A stretch of DNA of 64,000 bases from Neobacillus sp. DY30. Its GTDB lineage: Bacteria; Bacillota; Bacilli; Bacillales; Cytobacillaceae. The notes beneath the pieces are model-generated. The model searched no databases and was not told the origin of the DNA. It worked only from the letters and a program-made list of their open reading frames with translations. Where the stretch lies: contig NZ_CP126093.1 in the NCBI RefSeq assembly GCF_030123065.1, forward strand, positions 2,856,001 to 2,920,000. The letters run 5' to 3'. The position numbers and the translations under genes were made by a program. Of the stretch, positions 52,661 to 60,298 are shown in pieces. Within the stretch, counting starts at the first letter, position 1. Each line of letters begins with the position of its first letter.

Positions 52661-54535
52661 ATGTTTCAATCTTTCGATACGAAAATGATTGTAAACACGA
52701 AATTTTTATTCTTTACAGGCAAAGGTGGAGTAGGAAAGACTTCAACAGCTTGTGCAACGGCTGTTACATTAGCAGATGAGGGCAAAAAGGTATTGCTTGT
52801 TAGTACAGACCCTGCCTCTAATTTACAGGACGTATTGGAAGTAGGACTAACCAATACTCCGATGGCAATCCAAAATGTGCCTAATCTTTATGCTTGTAAT
52901 CTTGACCCAGAAGAAGCAGCAAGAGCATACCGAGACAAAATCATTGGACCTTATCGTGGGAAACTCCCCGACGCAGTTGTGGCTAACATGGAGGAACAAT
53001 TGTCAGGTGCTTGTACCATTGAGATTGCAGCGTTTGATGAATTCACAAACTTGCTTGCCGATCCATCCGTTGTTGAGGCTTACGAACATATCATCTTTGA
53101 TACCGCTCCAACTGGTCATACACTTCGCCTTCTACAACTGCCAACTGCTTGGAGTGGCTTTTTAGAAGAGAACACCCATGGTGCTTCTTGTTTAGGCCCT
53201 TTATCTGGGTTGTCTGAAAAGAAACAGATTTATTCCATAACAATGGACGCTCTTTCCGACTCTATAAAAACAACCATGATTCTTGTATCTAGACCTGATG
53301 AGTCATCCTTGCTTGAGGCAAACCGTGCATCAAAAGAGTTGAAAGAAATAGGTATTACAAACCAAGCTCTAATCATTAATGGATTATTAAAATCCTATAT
53401 GCCTGAAGATAAAATTTCGTCATCGTTTTATGGACGACAACGCAAGGCAATAAAGCAAATGCCAGAAGATTTAAAACAAATTGTGAGGTATTCGTTGCCA
53501 TTTGTGTCATATTCCTTAACAGGTATTCAAAATCTACGATACTTATTTAAACAATACACAATGCCTCCTAAACAATCTGAAGTTAATGGCCAGCCAATAA
53601 TATCACTACCTAGTTTAAATAAGGTGATTGAGGACTTCTCAAATAACAATACAAGAGTAATTTTTACAATGGGTAAGGGTGGTGTTGGAAAGACCACCAT
53701 GGCATCTGCAATCGCTGTTGGATTGGTGGAGAAAGGTCACAAAGTACATCTGACGACAACCGATCCAGCGGCCCATTTAGAGTTTGTTTTTCAAAATAGT
53801 GAACTGAATGACAAATTAAGCATTAGCCGTATCAATCCAGTAGAAGAAGTTGAGGCGTACAAAGCAGAAGTTTTATCAAAAGTAAGTGCTGAACTTGATG
53901 ATGAGGCAATTGCGTACATACAAGAGGACTTAAACTCGCCATGTACTGAAGAGATTGCTGTTTTTCGTGCTTTTGCAGAAGTTGTTGCAAGATCTCAAAA
54001 TGAAATCGTAGTAATCGATACGGCACCGACAGGACACACTTTGCTCTTATTAGACGCGGCTCAGTCCTATCATAAAGAATTGGCTCGTTCAACAGGAGAA
54101 ATACCAGAAAGTGTGAAAATGTTACTTCCACGTTTAAGGAATCCTAAAGAAACGAGTGTGGTTATTGTAACCTTAGCCGAAGCGACTCCTGTTTTAGAAG
54201 CAAGCCGACTACAGGATGACTTAAAACGTGCAGAAATTACGCCTAAATGGTGGATTATTAACCAAAGTTTATACGCAACAGAAACAAAAGATCCAATATT
54301 AAAGGGAAAAGCAGTTGCTGAAGTCGGCTGGATTCAAAAGATTACAACTGAATTGGCCGAAAAAAGTGCAATTGTTCCTTTAATGAGTGGAACAGTTGCA
54401 GTTGGAACCTTATTGTCATTAGGTAAAGCAAAGACATTAGGGGAAGCAGAAGAAATGGCTAAGGCCGCTAGACCCAAAGTAAATGTAAAACCTCAAATGA
54501 AAGAAGCGTTACAGCGTATTTTTCCTAATGCATAA
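52661..54535 (+). CDS. arsA: Arsenite-translocating ATPase ArsA
   Basis: The 624-residue protein has two homologous halves. Each has a deviant Walker A (GKGGVGKTSTACA from Gly20, GKGGVGKTTMASA from Gly338) and the signal segment DTAPTGHTL. Metal-site cysteines lie in SGACTIEIAAF, HGASCLGPLSG and NSPCTEEIAVF, matching Cys113, Cys172 and Cys422 of the enterobacterial enzyme. ArsA usually energises ArsB but can also support ACR3. The ATG at 52661 is chosen over a GTG at 52652 because of SD spacing. Confidence 0.95.
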   Translation: MFQSFDTKMIVNTKFLFFTGKGGVGKTSTACATAVTLADEGKKVLLVSTDPASNLQDVLEVGLTNTPMAIQNVPNLYACNLDPEEAARAYRDKIIGPYRGKLPDAVVANMEEQLSGACTIEIAAFDEFTNLLADPSVVEAYEHIIFDTAPTGHTLRLLQLPTAWSGFLEENTHGASCLGPLSGLSEKKQIYSITMDALSDSIKTTMILVSRPDESSLLEANRASKELKEIGITNQALIINGLLKSYMPEDKISSSFYGRQRKAIKQMPEDLKQIVRYSLPFVSYSLTGIQNLRYLFKQYTMPPKQSEVNGQPIISLPSLNKVIEDFSNNNTRVIFTMGKGGVGKTTMASAIAVGLVEKGHKVHLTTTDPAAHLEFVFQNSELNDKLSISRINPVEEVEAYKAEVLSKVSAELDDEAIAYIQEDLNSPCTEEIAVFRAFAEVVARSQNEIVVIDTAPTGHTLLLLDAAQSYHKELARSTGEIPESVKMLLPRLRNPKETSVVIVTLAEATPVLEASRLQDDLKRAEITPKWWIINQSLYATETKDPILKGKAVAEVGWIQKITTELAEKSAIVPLMSGTVAVGTLLSLGKAKTLGEAEEMAKAARPKVNVKPQMKEALQRIFPNA

Positions 54536-54615
54536 GGAATAAGATTTTTTAATTTCCAAAACGAGAAAAAACAATTAAGATAAATAAGTGCAATTTTTTG
54601 AAAGGTGCTGAAGAG

Positions 54616-54894
54616 ATGAATATTACAGACCAAGCACGTGATGTATTGAAGCAATTGCTTCAAGAAAACGATGCTAAAAATATCCGTGTCTATTTTAAGG
54701 GCATATCTTGAGGGCAGCCACGTGTGGGACTGGCTCTGGATGAGCCAGATGAAAAGGATAAAGTAGTAACTATTAATGAAATATTGATAGCAATTGATCC
54801 TGATATAGAACCATATACGGAAAATCTAACTTTAGATTTCAGTAAAGAGGCGAATGGGCTTGTGTTATTAGGCAATGAAAGCAATTGTTGTTAA
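54616..54894 (+). CDS. HesB/IscA-like protein with in-frame TGA, probable selenoprotein
   Basis: The reading frame starts at the ATG at 54616 (SD GAAAGGTG) and gives 92 residues if the TGA at 54709-54711 is read as selenocysteine 32. The N-terminal part is MNITDQARDVLKQLLQEN, then NIRVYFKGIS. After the TGA the frame continues as GQPRVGLALDEPDEKDKVV and ends in NESNCC before TAA, with no other stop or shift. HesB/IscA-like proteins have a Cys at the TGA position and a Cys-rich C-terminus. Selenocysteine-containing HesB-like proteins are known in other bacteria. The ars operon context suggests a thiol/selenol arsenic or Fe-S function. If the host lacks selABCD the TGA would be a nonsense mutation. 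Confidence 0.75.
54730..54748 (+). promoter_or_regulatory. Candidate bacterial SECIS hairpin
   Basis: CTGGCTC-TGGAT-GAGCCAG is a perfect 7-bp stem with a 5-nt loop. The second loop base is G, 26 nt after the TGA. Bacterial SECIS elements have a G in the first two loop positions and a 16-37-nt distance, so both criteria are met. Confidence 0.6.
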
Positions 54895-54907
54895 AAGATA
54901 AAGGAAG

Positions 54908-54940
54908 GGAAGTTAGATATATTAAACTAACTTCCTTTTT
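54908..54940 (+). terminator. Terminator after the HesB-like gene
   Basis: GGAAGTTAG/CTAACTTCC with a 10-nt loop is followed by five T. Confidence 0.88.
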
Positions 54941-54948
54941 ATTATTGC

Positions 54949-55041
54949 TCATGAAACAGAGTTAATTTTTTGTCTTGCTAATTGCTTATAGGCATCCAAA
55001 AATCTTTCTGTTTTCAGGGTACTAGCATGATTAACAGTCAA
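54949..55041 (-). CDS. Small ORF of 30 residues (possible truncated gene)
   Basis: A TTG start at 55041 lies 8 nt after the strong SD AAGGAGG on the minus strand. The product begins MTVNHASTLKTERFLDAYKQ and stops 10 residues later. It follows the Cys-rich small gene in the same direction, probably in one transcript. It could be the intact start of a gene cut short by deletion, or a genuine micropeptide. No family is recognised. Confidence 0.4.
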   Translation of the reverse strand: MTVNHASTLKTERFLDAYKQLARQKINSVS

Positions 55042-55067
55042 AATAACAACCTCCTAAGGACAAATGC

Positions 55068-55259
55068 TTAACAACAGCACACGTAATCGCAATTTGTTTT
55101 GTCGATAGTTAATTGTGGTTTCGAAGTTAATTTTTTTACTAGCTTTTGAAGTATAGTGTCCTTACGGAAATCTTCCATTTTCCAGGCATTTTGTGTTCTT
55201 CTTTCAACTTCCTCTTGGCTTAATTTCATCAATTGATATACTTCATTCACATTAAACAT
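55068..55259 (-). CDS. Small Cys-rich-tail protein, arsenic-regulon linked
   Basis: The 63-residue protein is MFNVNEVYQLMKLSQEEVER and so on, helical and charged, ending in DKTNCDYVCCC. It has four Cys in the last eight residues. An exceptional SD (GGAGGGAGGAAA) precedes the ATG at 55259. Two AATCAA-N6-TTGATT dyads lie in the 76-bp gap to the upstream arsR2 gene, so it is probably controlled by ArsR2. The tail resembles the Cys-pair ends of ArsR2, ArsI and the HesB-like protein nearby. An arsenical-binding role is inferred; no family is recognised. Confidence 0.65.
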   Translation of the reverse strand: MFNVNEVYQLMKLSQEEVERRTQNAWKMEDFRKDTILQKLVKKLTSKPQLTIDKTNCDYVCCC

Positions 55260-55280
55260 GTTGATTTCCTCCCTCCTATT

Positions 55281-55320
55281 AATCAAATAATATTGATGTA
55301 TTAATCAAAAAAAATTGATT
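55281..55320. promoter_or_regulatory. Two ArsR2 operator dyads
   Basis: AATCAA-ATAATA-TTGATG (55281-55298) and AATCAA-N6-TTGATT (55303-55320) lie between arsR2 and the small Cys-rich gene. Confidence 0.65.
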
Positions 55321-55335
55321 TAAAACGTAAAAAAA

Positions 55336-55662
55336 TTAGCAACAAGTTGGTTTGAAGATACAGCAAAGTTCATGTGACAATAAATTATTAAGCTCATCTT
55401 GATTCAGTTCATAGTAACTCCAGGTGCCCCTTGTTTCTTTTTTGATAATGTTAGCATCTAATAAAATCTTTAAATGATAAGATAATTTCGATTGAGCCAT
55501 ATCCATCATGGGAACCAAATCGCACACACACATAGAACCATTTTGAGTTAAAATATTCATGATTTGAAGTCTCTTTTTATCAGCAATAGCTTTGAATTTT
55601 AATTCATATTTCTCAAACACTTTATCTAAGGATATATCTTGTAATTGAATTTCTTCTTTCAC
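55336..55662 (-). CDS. arsR: ArsR-family repressor, MAs(III)-type Cys arrangement
   Basis: The 108-residue winged-helix protein has CVCDL in the sensing helix (Cys45, Cys47), DMAQSKLSYHLKILLDANII as recognition region, and a C-terminal CCIFKPTCC (Cys100, 101, 107, 108). Paired C-terminal cysteines (CC-x5-C) resemble repressors such as AfArsR, and similar ones that respond to methylarsenite. A GTG at 55671 lies inside the SD AGGTGA, so the GTG at 55662 is preferred. It is divergent from arsI, flanked by seven matching dyads, and probably autoregulated. Confidence 0.88.
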   Translation of the reverse strand: MKEEIQLQDISLDKVFEKYELKFKAIADKKRLQIMNILTQNGSMCVCDLVPMMDMAQSKLSYHLKILLDANIIKKETRGTWSYYELNQDELNNLLSHELCCIFKPTCC

Positions 55663-55681
55663 CTTTATCACCTGCTTCTTT

Positions 55682-55758
55682 AATCAAATAAACTTGATAC
55701 ATTCATATTATATCCAATTTTTTCATGTGTCAATTGGTTAAATCAAAAAAAATTGATT
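55682..55758. promoter_or_regulatory. Two ArsR2 operator dyads upstream of arsR2
   Basis: AATCAA-ATAAAC-TTGATA (55682-55699) and AATCAA-N6-TTGATT (55741-55758) sit in the arsR2 promoter. Confidence 0.65.
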
Positions 55759-55809
55759 TAAAATTATATTTTATTATATTTCTGAGGAGCTAAAATGATA
55801 CAAATTAAA

Positions 55810-55918
55810 AATCAAATTTTTTTGATAAAAGAGTTGTAATTAGAAAAAATTGCTAATATACTGAAATTATAAATCAAAAAAGGTTGATTTATGAGTTATA
55901 AATCAAAAAAAGTTGATT
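55810..55918. promoter_or_regulatory. Three ArsR2 operator dyads upstream of arsI
   Basis: Dyads at 55810-55827, 55872-55889 and 55901-55918 all have AATCAA-N6-TTGAT(T/A). The last two are separated by 11 bp, which invites cooperative binding over the arsI promoter. Confidence 0.7.
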
Positions 55919-55945
55919 TATAAAAACATGAGGGAGTTGTTAATA

Positions 55946-56389
55946 TTGAAAATACATGTAGGAGTGAATGTTACCGATTTAGAAAAATCCATTCAATTTT
56001 ACAAAAAGGTTTTTAATTCGGAGCCAGTTAAGGTAAAAACAGACTATGCAAAATTTTTAATTGATGAACCAGATCTTAATTTTACTTTAAACTTGAAAGA
56101 CGCAGTTTCAGGGAACCAGGTTGGACATTTTGGATTTCAAGTGGATAATCTAGAAGAAGTTCTGCAGCATAAAAACCGTTTAGAAAAATTAGGGTTCTTT
56201 GCAAGAGAAGAAATGGAGGTTACCTGTTGCTATGCTACTCAAGATAAATTTTGGGTAACCGATCCAGACGGGAATGAGTGGGAGTTCTTTTATACAAAAG
56301 GTGATGTAGAGACCATGAAAACTGAATCAACATGCTGCACAACTCAACCAATAAAAGTAGAAATCAAAACCTCTTCATCTTGTTGCTAA
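55946..56389 (+). CDS. arsI: C-As lyase ArsI (VOC family)
   Basis: The 147-residue protein is a vicinal-oxygen-chelate enzyme. It opens MKIHVGVNVTDLEKSIQFY, with His4 and His61 (VGHFGFQV) and Glu at about 113 (DPDGNEWEF) as Fe(II) ligands. The arsenic-binding pair Cys94-Cys95 lies in EVTCCYATQDKFW. ArsI uses O2 to cleave the carbon-arsenic bond of trivalent organoarsenicals such as methylarsenite. The C-terminus has two extra Cys pairs (STCCTTQ and SSSCC). TTG start at 55946 with SD GAGGGAG about 9 nt upstream; an ATG at 55928 overlaps the SD. Confidence 0.92.
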   Translation: MKIHVGVNVTDLEKSIQFYKKVFNSEPVKVKTDYAKFLIDEPDLNFTLNLKDAVSGNQVGHFGFQVDNLEEVLQHKNRLEKLGFFAREEMEVTCCYATQDKFWVTDPDGNEWEFFYTKGDVETMKTESTCCTTQPIKVEIKTSSSCC

Positions 56390-56395
56390 AAGATT

Positions 56396-56425
56396 GGGGA
56401 GCATCGTGCTCTCCTTCCCTTTTTT
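56396..56425 (+). terminator. Terminator after arsI
   Basis: GGGGAGC-ATCGT-GCTCTCC (one G-T pair) is followed by TTCCCTTTTTT. Confidence 0.85.
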
Positions 56426-56476
56426 ATTACCATAAGAAATTCAAAAATATAGAAATGAATGTAGGTGAACTGGTGC

Positions 56477-56582
56477 TTGGTAAATGATGAAATACGAAGT
56501 TTCTTGAAAGCATTGGCAAGTGAAAAGAGACAGGAGATAATTCTTTTATTCTTAGATAGGAAAGAAGTAACTGTAAATAGAA
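56477..56582 (+). pseudogene. 5' fragment of an ArsR-type repressor gene
   Basis: A TTG start with SD AGGTGA begins MVNDEIRSFLKALASEKRQE, then IILLFLDRKEVTVN, the usual first 35 residues of an ArsR-family protein. The resemblance then stops abruptly at about 56580, where the reverse strand becomes a different gene's remnant. It is truncated, not functional. Confidence 0.6.
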
Positions 56583-56806
56583 ACTTTAGCATTTTCCCAT
56601 TCAATATCATTTATTATATCTTTGACTTGATTAACTCGCTCATTATGATTAATTTCTTTGAAGTCTTCATAATTATTTTCATTCCCCATATACTTTTGGG
56701 CTTCAATAGTTTGTTCCCCGTTTTCTATATCATTTGAACAACTTACAATAAACATAAAAATAATTCCAATGGGTACGGCCACCTGATTACAAATTTGGAT
56801 ATTCAT
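56575..56806 (-). pseudogene. 5' fragment of a lipoprotein gene
   Basis: On the minus strand the frame gives PIGIIFMFIVSCSNDIE (signal and lipobox) followed by a hydrophilic stretch with AQKYMGNENNYEDFKEI and NDIEWENAKVS, then ends at the junction with the ArsR fragment. I recall similar short Bacillus lipoproteins. Only the first 65-70 residues remain. Confidence 0.5.
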
Positions 56807-56862
56807 ATAAAAATTCTAATATTGAAGCGAAAGCAGTGTAGTATGAGCTTTGGATAAGCCCA

Positions 56863-56982
56863 CATAAGGACAAAGTAGAACTGGTTATTGATGCTGAACG
56901 TAAATATGCTCAACTAGACAAAAAGAAATCGGCAATCCTATACGAACTTATTACGGAAGAAAAATTATCTGACTTAAAATAA
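56863..56982 (+). pseudogene. 3' fragment of an unidentified gene
   Basis: The frame reads HKDKVELVIDAERKYAQLDK and so on, ending in EKLSDLK then TAA. An in-frame stop lies just upstream and there is no start. The regular helical, charged sequence looks like a real C-terminal tail. The parent family is not recognised. Confidence 0.4.
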
Positions 56983-57027
56983 TGGATAAGACCAATTTCT
57001 TCCGTGGAAGTAGGATTTTCTGAAAAA

Positions 57028-57053
57028 ATAGTAAGCCCGACCGATATGGAAGG
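57028..57053 (-). terminator. Terminator of the DUF3231 gene
   Basis: GCCC...GGGC arms (57032-57035 and 57049-57052) with a T-rich tail on the minus strand. The stem is short. Confidence 0.5.
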
Positions 57054-57063
57054 GCAATTTTTG

Positions 57064-58068
57064 TTATTTTTGCTTTGCAATTTCTGTTCTATTAGGTGCA
57101 AGTGGAGGTTGTTCTAACCAGTTATTTTTTACCATAACATTAAACCAATTTTTTGTAACCAATAGATTTTGTATAATTGTAGCCTCATAAGTGGCCACTA
57201 GGTCTGTGCGCATAGCTGTTGCAAGACCTGCCCCGTGGTAGGTTTGTGCTGCTTGAAACATAAATCCCATGTGATACATTAATAACTTATCTGAAAATGG
57301 AGAGTCGGTTGAAATTGACACTTCCGTTTCCAATGATTTCGGCACTGGCAGGTTATCAGCCTGGAGTATTTTTGCTAATGCTTTTATTTGATCATCTGCA
57401 GTTTTTTCAGATTCACTTAAAAATTTTCTTACTTCTTTGGATTCCGCCACTTGGCTGAAGGCAATAGATAGTGTTTTAGCCATGATACTTTTTTTTAGGT
57501 TAAAAGAAATACTAATGATTTCAGTAGCAGCAAGAGTTCTCCCTTTCCCAAAGAAACCATCCTTAAAATCAGTACTTGAAATAAATTGAGGATGTTCATA
57601 TGCATAAAATAATGGGTCTCTCTGAAAAAGTCCTTTATCAAGTAATAAGTCAATCGTTTGGTTATACATCTTTTTCGCATCATTATTACATGAGTCATAA
57701 AAATCTCTTAAGTCTTTTCTAACAGAAATGCTAAACGCAGTGGTATGTCCTAATAATCCATGTAAAGTCATGATGTGTAAATAATTTAGGCAGAATGCAT
57801 CTGAAAATAATCTCTGTTTTCCTAAGAACAAGTCGGATTCATTAAATCCTATGGGGACAGGAAACCCTTCACTCTCAAAAAATGTGATAATTTTCTTCTT
57901 TTGATCTTCGAATGTCTTAATAGCTTCATTAAAAATCGTTTTTATTGCTTCATCTTCAATAATTGAATACATATATCTATTAACTACATCTACCGCTGTT
58001 CCGTTTACATACTCACCCCATAAAGAACCTATTTCAGAAGATGTGAGTTTTAACTTATGCTCATCCAC
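57064..58068 (-). CDS. DUF3231 protein
   Basis: The 334-residue protein has two tandem copies of a four-helix-like domain. The first starts SSEIGSLWGEYVNGTAVDVV and has FESEGFPVPIGFNESDLF; the second has LQADNLPVPKSLETEVS and FMFQAAQTYHGAGLATAMRTDL. This is the DUF3231 arrangement found in Bacillus species. It is ferritin-like in helical pattern but no metal site is obvious. SD GAGGTGATA precedes the ATG at 58068. Function is unknown, possibly spore-related. Confidence 0.85.
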   Translation of the reverse strand: MDEHKLKLTSSEIGSLWGEYVNGTAVDVVNRYMYSIIEDEAIKTIFNEAIKTFEDQKKKIITFFESEGFPVPIGFNESDLFLGKQRLFSDAFCLNYLHIMTLHGLLGHTTAFSISVRKDLRDFYDSCNNDAKKMYNQTIDLLLDKGLFQRDPLFYAYEHPQFISSTDFKDGFFGKGRTLAATEIISISFNLKKSIMAKTLSIAFSQVAESKEVRKFLSESEKTADDQIKALAKILQADNLPVPKSLETEVSISTDSPFSDKLLMYHMGFMFQAAQTYHGAGLATAMRTDLVATYEATIIQNLLVTKNWFNVMVKNNWLEQPPLAPNRTEIAKQK

Positions 58069-58270
58069 ACTATCACCTCGTGAATATTATTTCCAATTCA
58101 GTAAGTGTTAAACACCTAGCTCAATAATTCGCAGCCATTTTTTATTCCGCTAATTGGGAGGTTAGTGGAATAAGAGAATACAAATTAGGATGAGCTTTTC
58201 GATTGCTGTGCTCATTTTTCAAAATGCCGACCAGAACCAACTAATACATATATAAAATATGAAGGGCGGG

Positions 58271-58303
58271 AAAAAGACATCCATCCATTCGATGTCTTTT
58301 TAA
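58271..58303. terminator. Bidirectional hairpin between DUF3231 and glnK
   Basis: AAAAAGACATC/GATGTCTTTTT is a perfect 11-bp stem with a 9-nt loop. No other gene is visible in 58069-58407. Confidence 0.8.
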
Positions 58304-58407
58304 TTTTCATAGTCCTTTTTAGATTTTAATTCATAATATTACTATTTATAATTTTCGCAATAGTTATTGCGTGTTTTTAATACATGTAATATTATTAACC
58401 ATAATGA

Positions 58408-58424
58408 TGTTAGGAAATATAACA
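58408..58424 (+). promoter_or_regulatory. GlnR/TnrA box before glnK-amtB
   Basis: TGTTA-GGAAATA-TAACA matches the TGTNA-N7-TNACA nitrogen-control consensus exactly. It lies 21 bp before the glnK start, a position better suited to repression than to TnrA activation. Confidence 0.65.
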
Positions 58425-58445
58425 TGAGTATGAGGTGGAGAAAAA

Positions 58446-58805
58446 TTGAAAAAAATAGAAGCAATTATAAGACCTGAGAAGCTCACGGAGACGATTAAAG
58501 GGTTAAAGAATATAGGAGTTACAGGCTTTACTGTGTCACAGGTAGTCGGTAGAGGGAAACAGAAGGATACTCAAGGAGTTTATCGTGGTAAGAATTATAA
58601 CGTGACTCTACATCCAAAAGTAAAATTGGAGATTGTCCTTTCAGACTACATGGTTGAACCTACAATTAAAATTATTATAGACTCTTCTCAAACTGGAGAA
58701 GAAGGGGATGGGAAAATTTACATCTATCCGATTCTAGAGGCTTTTAACATTCGAACAGGTACCACAGACTTTGATATTGATGATTTAGCAGATAAGGAGG
58801 ACTAA
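58446..58805 (+). CDS. glnK: P-II nitrogen regulatory protein GlnK
   Basis: The 119-residue signalling trimer senses 2-oxoglutarate and ADP/ATP and blocks AmtB when nitrogen is ample. Visible are MKKIEAIIRPEKLTETIKGL, the T-loop GRGKQKDTQGVYRGKNYNV (Tyr in the usual T-loop place) and the C-terminal GEEGDGKIYIYPILEAFNIR. TTG start at 58446 with SD GAGGTGGAG. The amtB gene begins 5 bp after its stop. A GlnR/TnrA box lies just upstream. Confidence 0.94.
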   Translation: MKKIEAIIRPEKLTETIKGLKNIGVTGFTVSQVVGRGKQKDTQGVYRGKNYNVTLHPKVKLEIVLSDYMVEPTIKIIIDSSQTGEEGDGKIYIYPILEAFNIRTGTTDFDIDDLADKED

Positions 58806-58810
58806 TCAAC

Positions 58811-60121
58811 ATGGAATTAATGTATTTAAATACTGTATGGATTGTGTTGGCAGCCGCAATGGTTCTATTTATGGAAGGTGGGTTTAGTTTGCTAGAAGCT
58901 GGCCTTGTTCGAACTAAAAATGCTGTCAACGTAACAATGAAGATATTTGTGGATTTAACTATAGGAGCCTTGGTTTTTTGGGTTATAGGTTTTGGAGTTA
59001 TGTTTGGAAAAGATGTCTACGGATTTATTGGTACAAATTTATTTGGAAGTCCAGAAAAGATTGCACTTTCAATCGAATTACCAAGTGCAGCTTTTGTATT
59101 GTTTCAAATGGGTTTTGCAGTAGCTTGTATCTCAATTGTTTCTGGTGCAGTGGCTGAGCGGATGAATTTTAAAGCGTATATTTTAACAGCGGCTCTTATC
59201 TGTACGGTTATTTATCCCCTTTCAGGTCACTGGATTTGGAACAGTGCGGGTTGGTTAGCAAAATTAGGAATGAAGGATTTTGCTGGTTCGGCTGCTATTC
59301 ATGGGGTTGGTGGTTTTGCGGCTTTTGCCATGGCAAAAGTATTGGGAGCAAGAAAAGGAAGATTTAATTCAGATGGAAGTGCGAATGTTTTTGCTCCAAG
59401 TAATATTCCTTTAGCATCAGCTGGTGCGTTTATTTTATGGTTTGGTTGGTTTGCTTTTAATGCAGGAAGCACATTAGACGCTTCAAATATAGCCCTTGCA
59501 TCTATAGCCATTAATACAATGCTAGCTGCAGCGAGCGGTGGAACTTCTGCCCTTCTTATTACAATGAAAAAATTTGGAAAGGCAGATCCAAGTATGACAA
59601 TTAACGGAGTATTATCTGGTCTTGTAGCTGTAACAGCTGGATGTGCTTTTGTTTCTCAATGGAGTGCGATTATTATTGGGGCACTCAGCGGATTAATTGT
59701 GATATATGCAACACTTTTAGTTGACCATTTAAAAGTTGATGATCCAGTGGGAGCAGTAGCTGTTCATGGCTTCAATGGTGTTTTTGGAACGATTGCAGTA
59801 GGGTTGTTTGATACCTCTCAAGGTCTTCTAACAACAGGGAATTTCTCACTTTTAAAAGTACAATTACTTGGTGCAGCAGTAGTTGCTGTATGGGGACTTC
59901 TTGGTGGTGCCTTTATGGCCAAGGTATGTGAGAAGACTGTCGGACTACGAGCCAGCGAACGTGAAGAAGAAGAAGGTTTAGATATGTCATACCACGGTAT
60001 TCCAGCTTATAATGAATTAGAACGATTCACAGATTTACCTACGAGTTTATATAATTTTGAAGAAACGACAGGAATTTCGGTTGCTCCTACAAGAAAAGAG
60101 AAAATTAGAGAAGTAATTTAA
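58811..60121 (+). CDS. amtB: Ammonium transporter AmtB
   Basis: The 436-residue membrane protein has 11 helices. It shows the twin pore His in AIHGVGGFAAFAMAK and AVAVHGFNGVFGTIAVGLF. Also present are the phenylalanine gate region, FAVACISIVSGAVAERMNF and FILWFGWFAFNAGSTL. It takes up ammonium and is gated by the GlnK protein encoded just before it. The C-terminal tail (about residues 375-436) is longer than in many homologs and acidic. SD AAGGAGGAC precedes the ATG at 58811. Confidence 0.95.
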   Translation: MELMYLNTVWIVLAAAMVLFMEGGFSLLEAGLVRTKNAVNVTMKIFVDLTIGALVFWVIGFGVMFGKDVYGFIGTNLFGSPEKIALSIELPSAAFVLFQMGFAVACISIVSGAVAERMNFKAYILTAALICTVIYPLSGHWIWNSAGWLAKLGMKDFAGSAAIHGVGGFAAFAMAKVLGARKGRFNSDGSANVFAPSNIPLASAGAFILWFGWFAFNAGSTLDASNIALASIAINTMLAAASGGTSALLITMKKFGKADPSMTINGVLSGLVAVTAGCAFVSQWSAIIIGALSGLIVIYATLLVDHLKVDDPVGAVAVHGFNGVFGTIAVGLFDTSQGLLTTGNFSLLKVQLLGAAVVAVWGLLGGAFMAKVCEKTVGLRASEREEEEGLDMSYHGIPAYNELERFTDLPTSLYNFEETTGISVAPTRKEKIREVI

Positions 60122-60298
60122 ATATATAAAGTAGCTGTCCTTAAGTTACATCCTTCTTAAGTAAGAACAAAATTTCTTACATTTTCCGTGGTGAATCTCT
60201 GATTCATGGTTGGCTAACGGGTGATTGTGAAAATGCATTTACCTTAGCAATAGAGGACATGTTATATATATATAGTTAATACGGAGAGGACTTATAAT

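Noticed and set aside
52875..53165. Second open frame inside arsA
   Set aside because: It is an alternate-frame shadow; arsA is complete and well conserved in its own frame.
54690..54884. Minus-strand 64-residue open frame over the HesB-like gene
   Set aside because: It is a shadow of the plus-strand gene, without SD or family resemblance.
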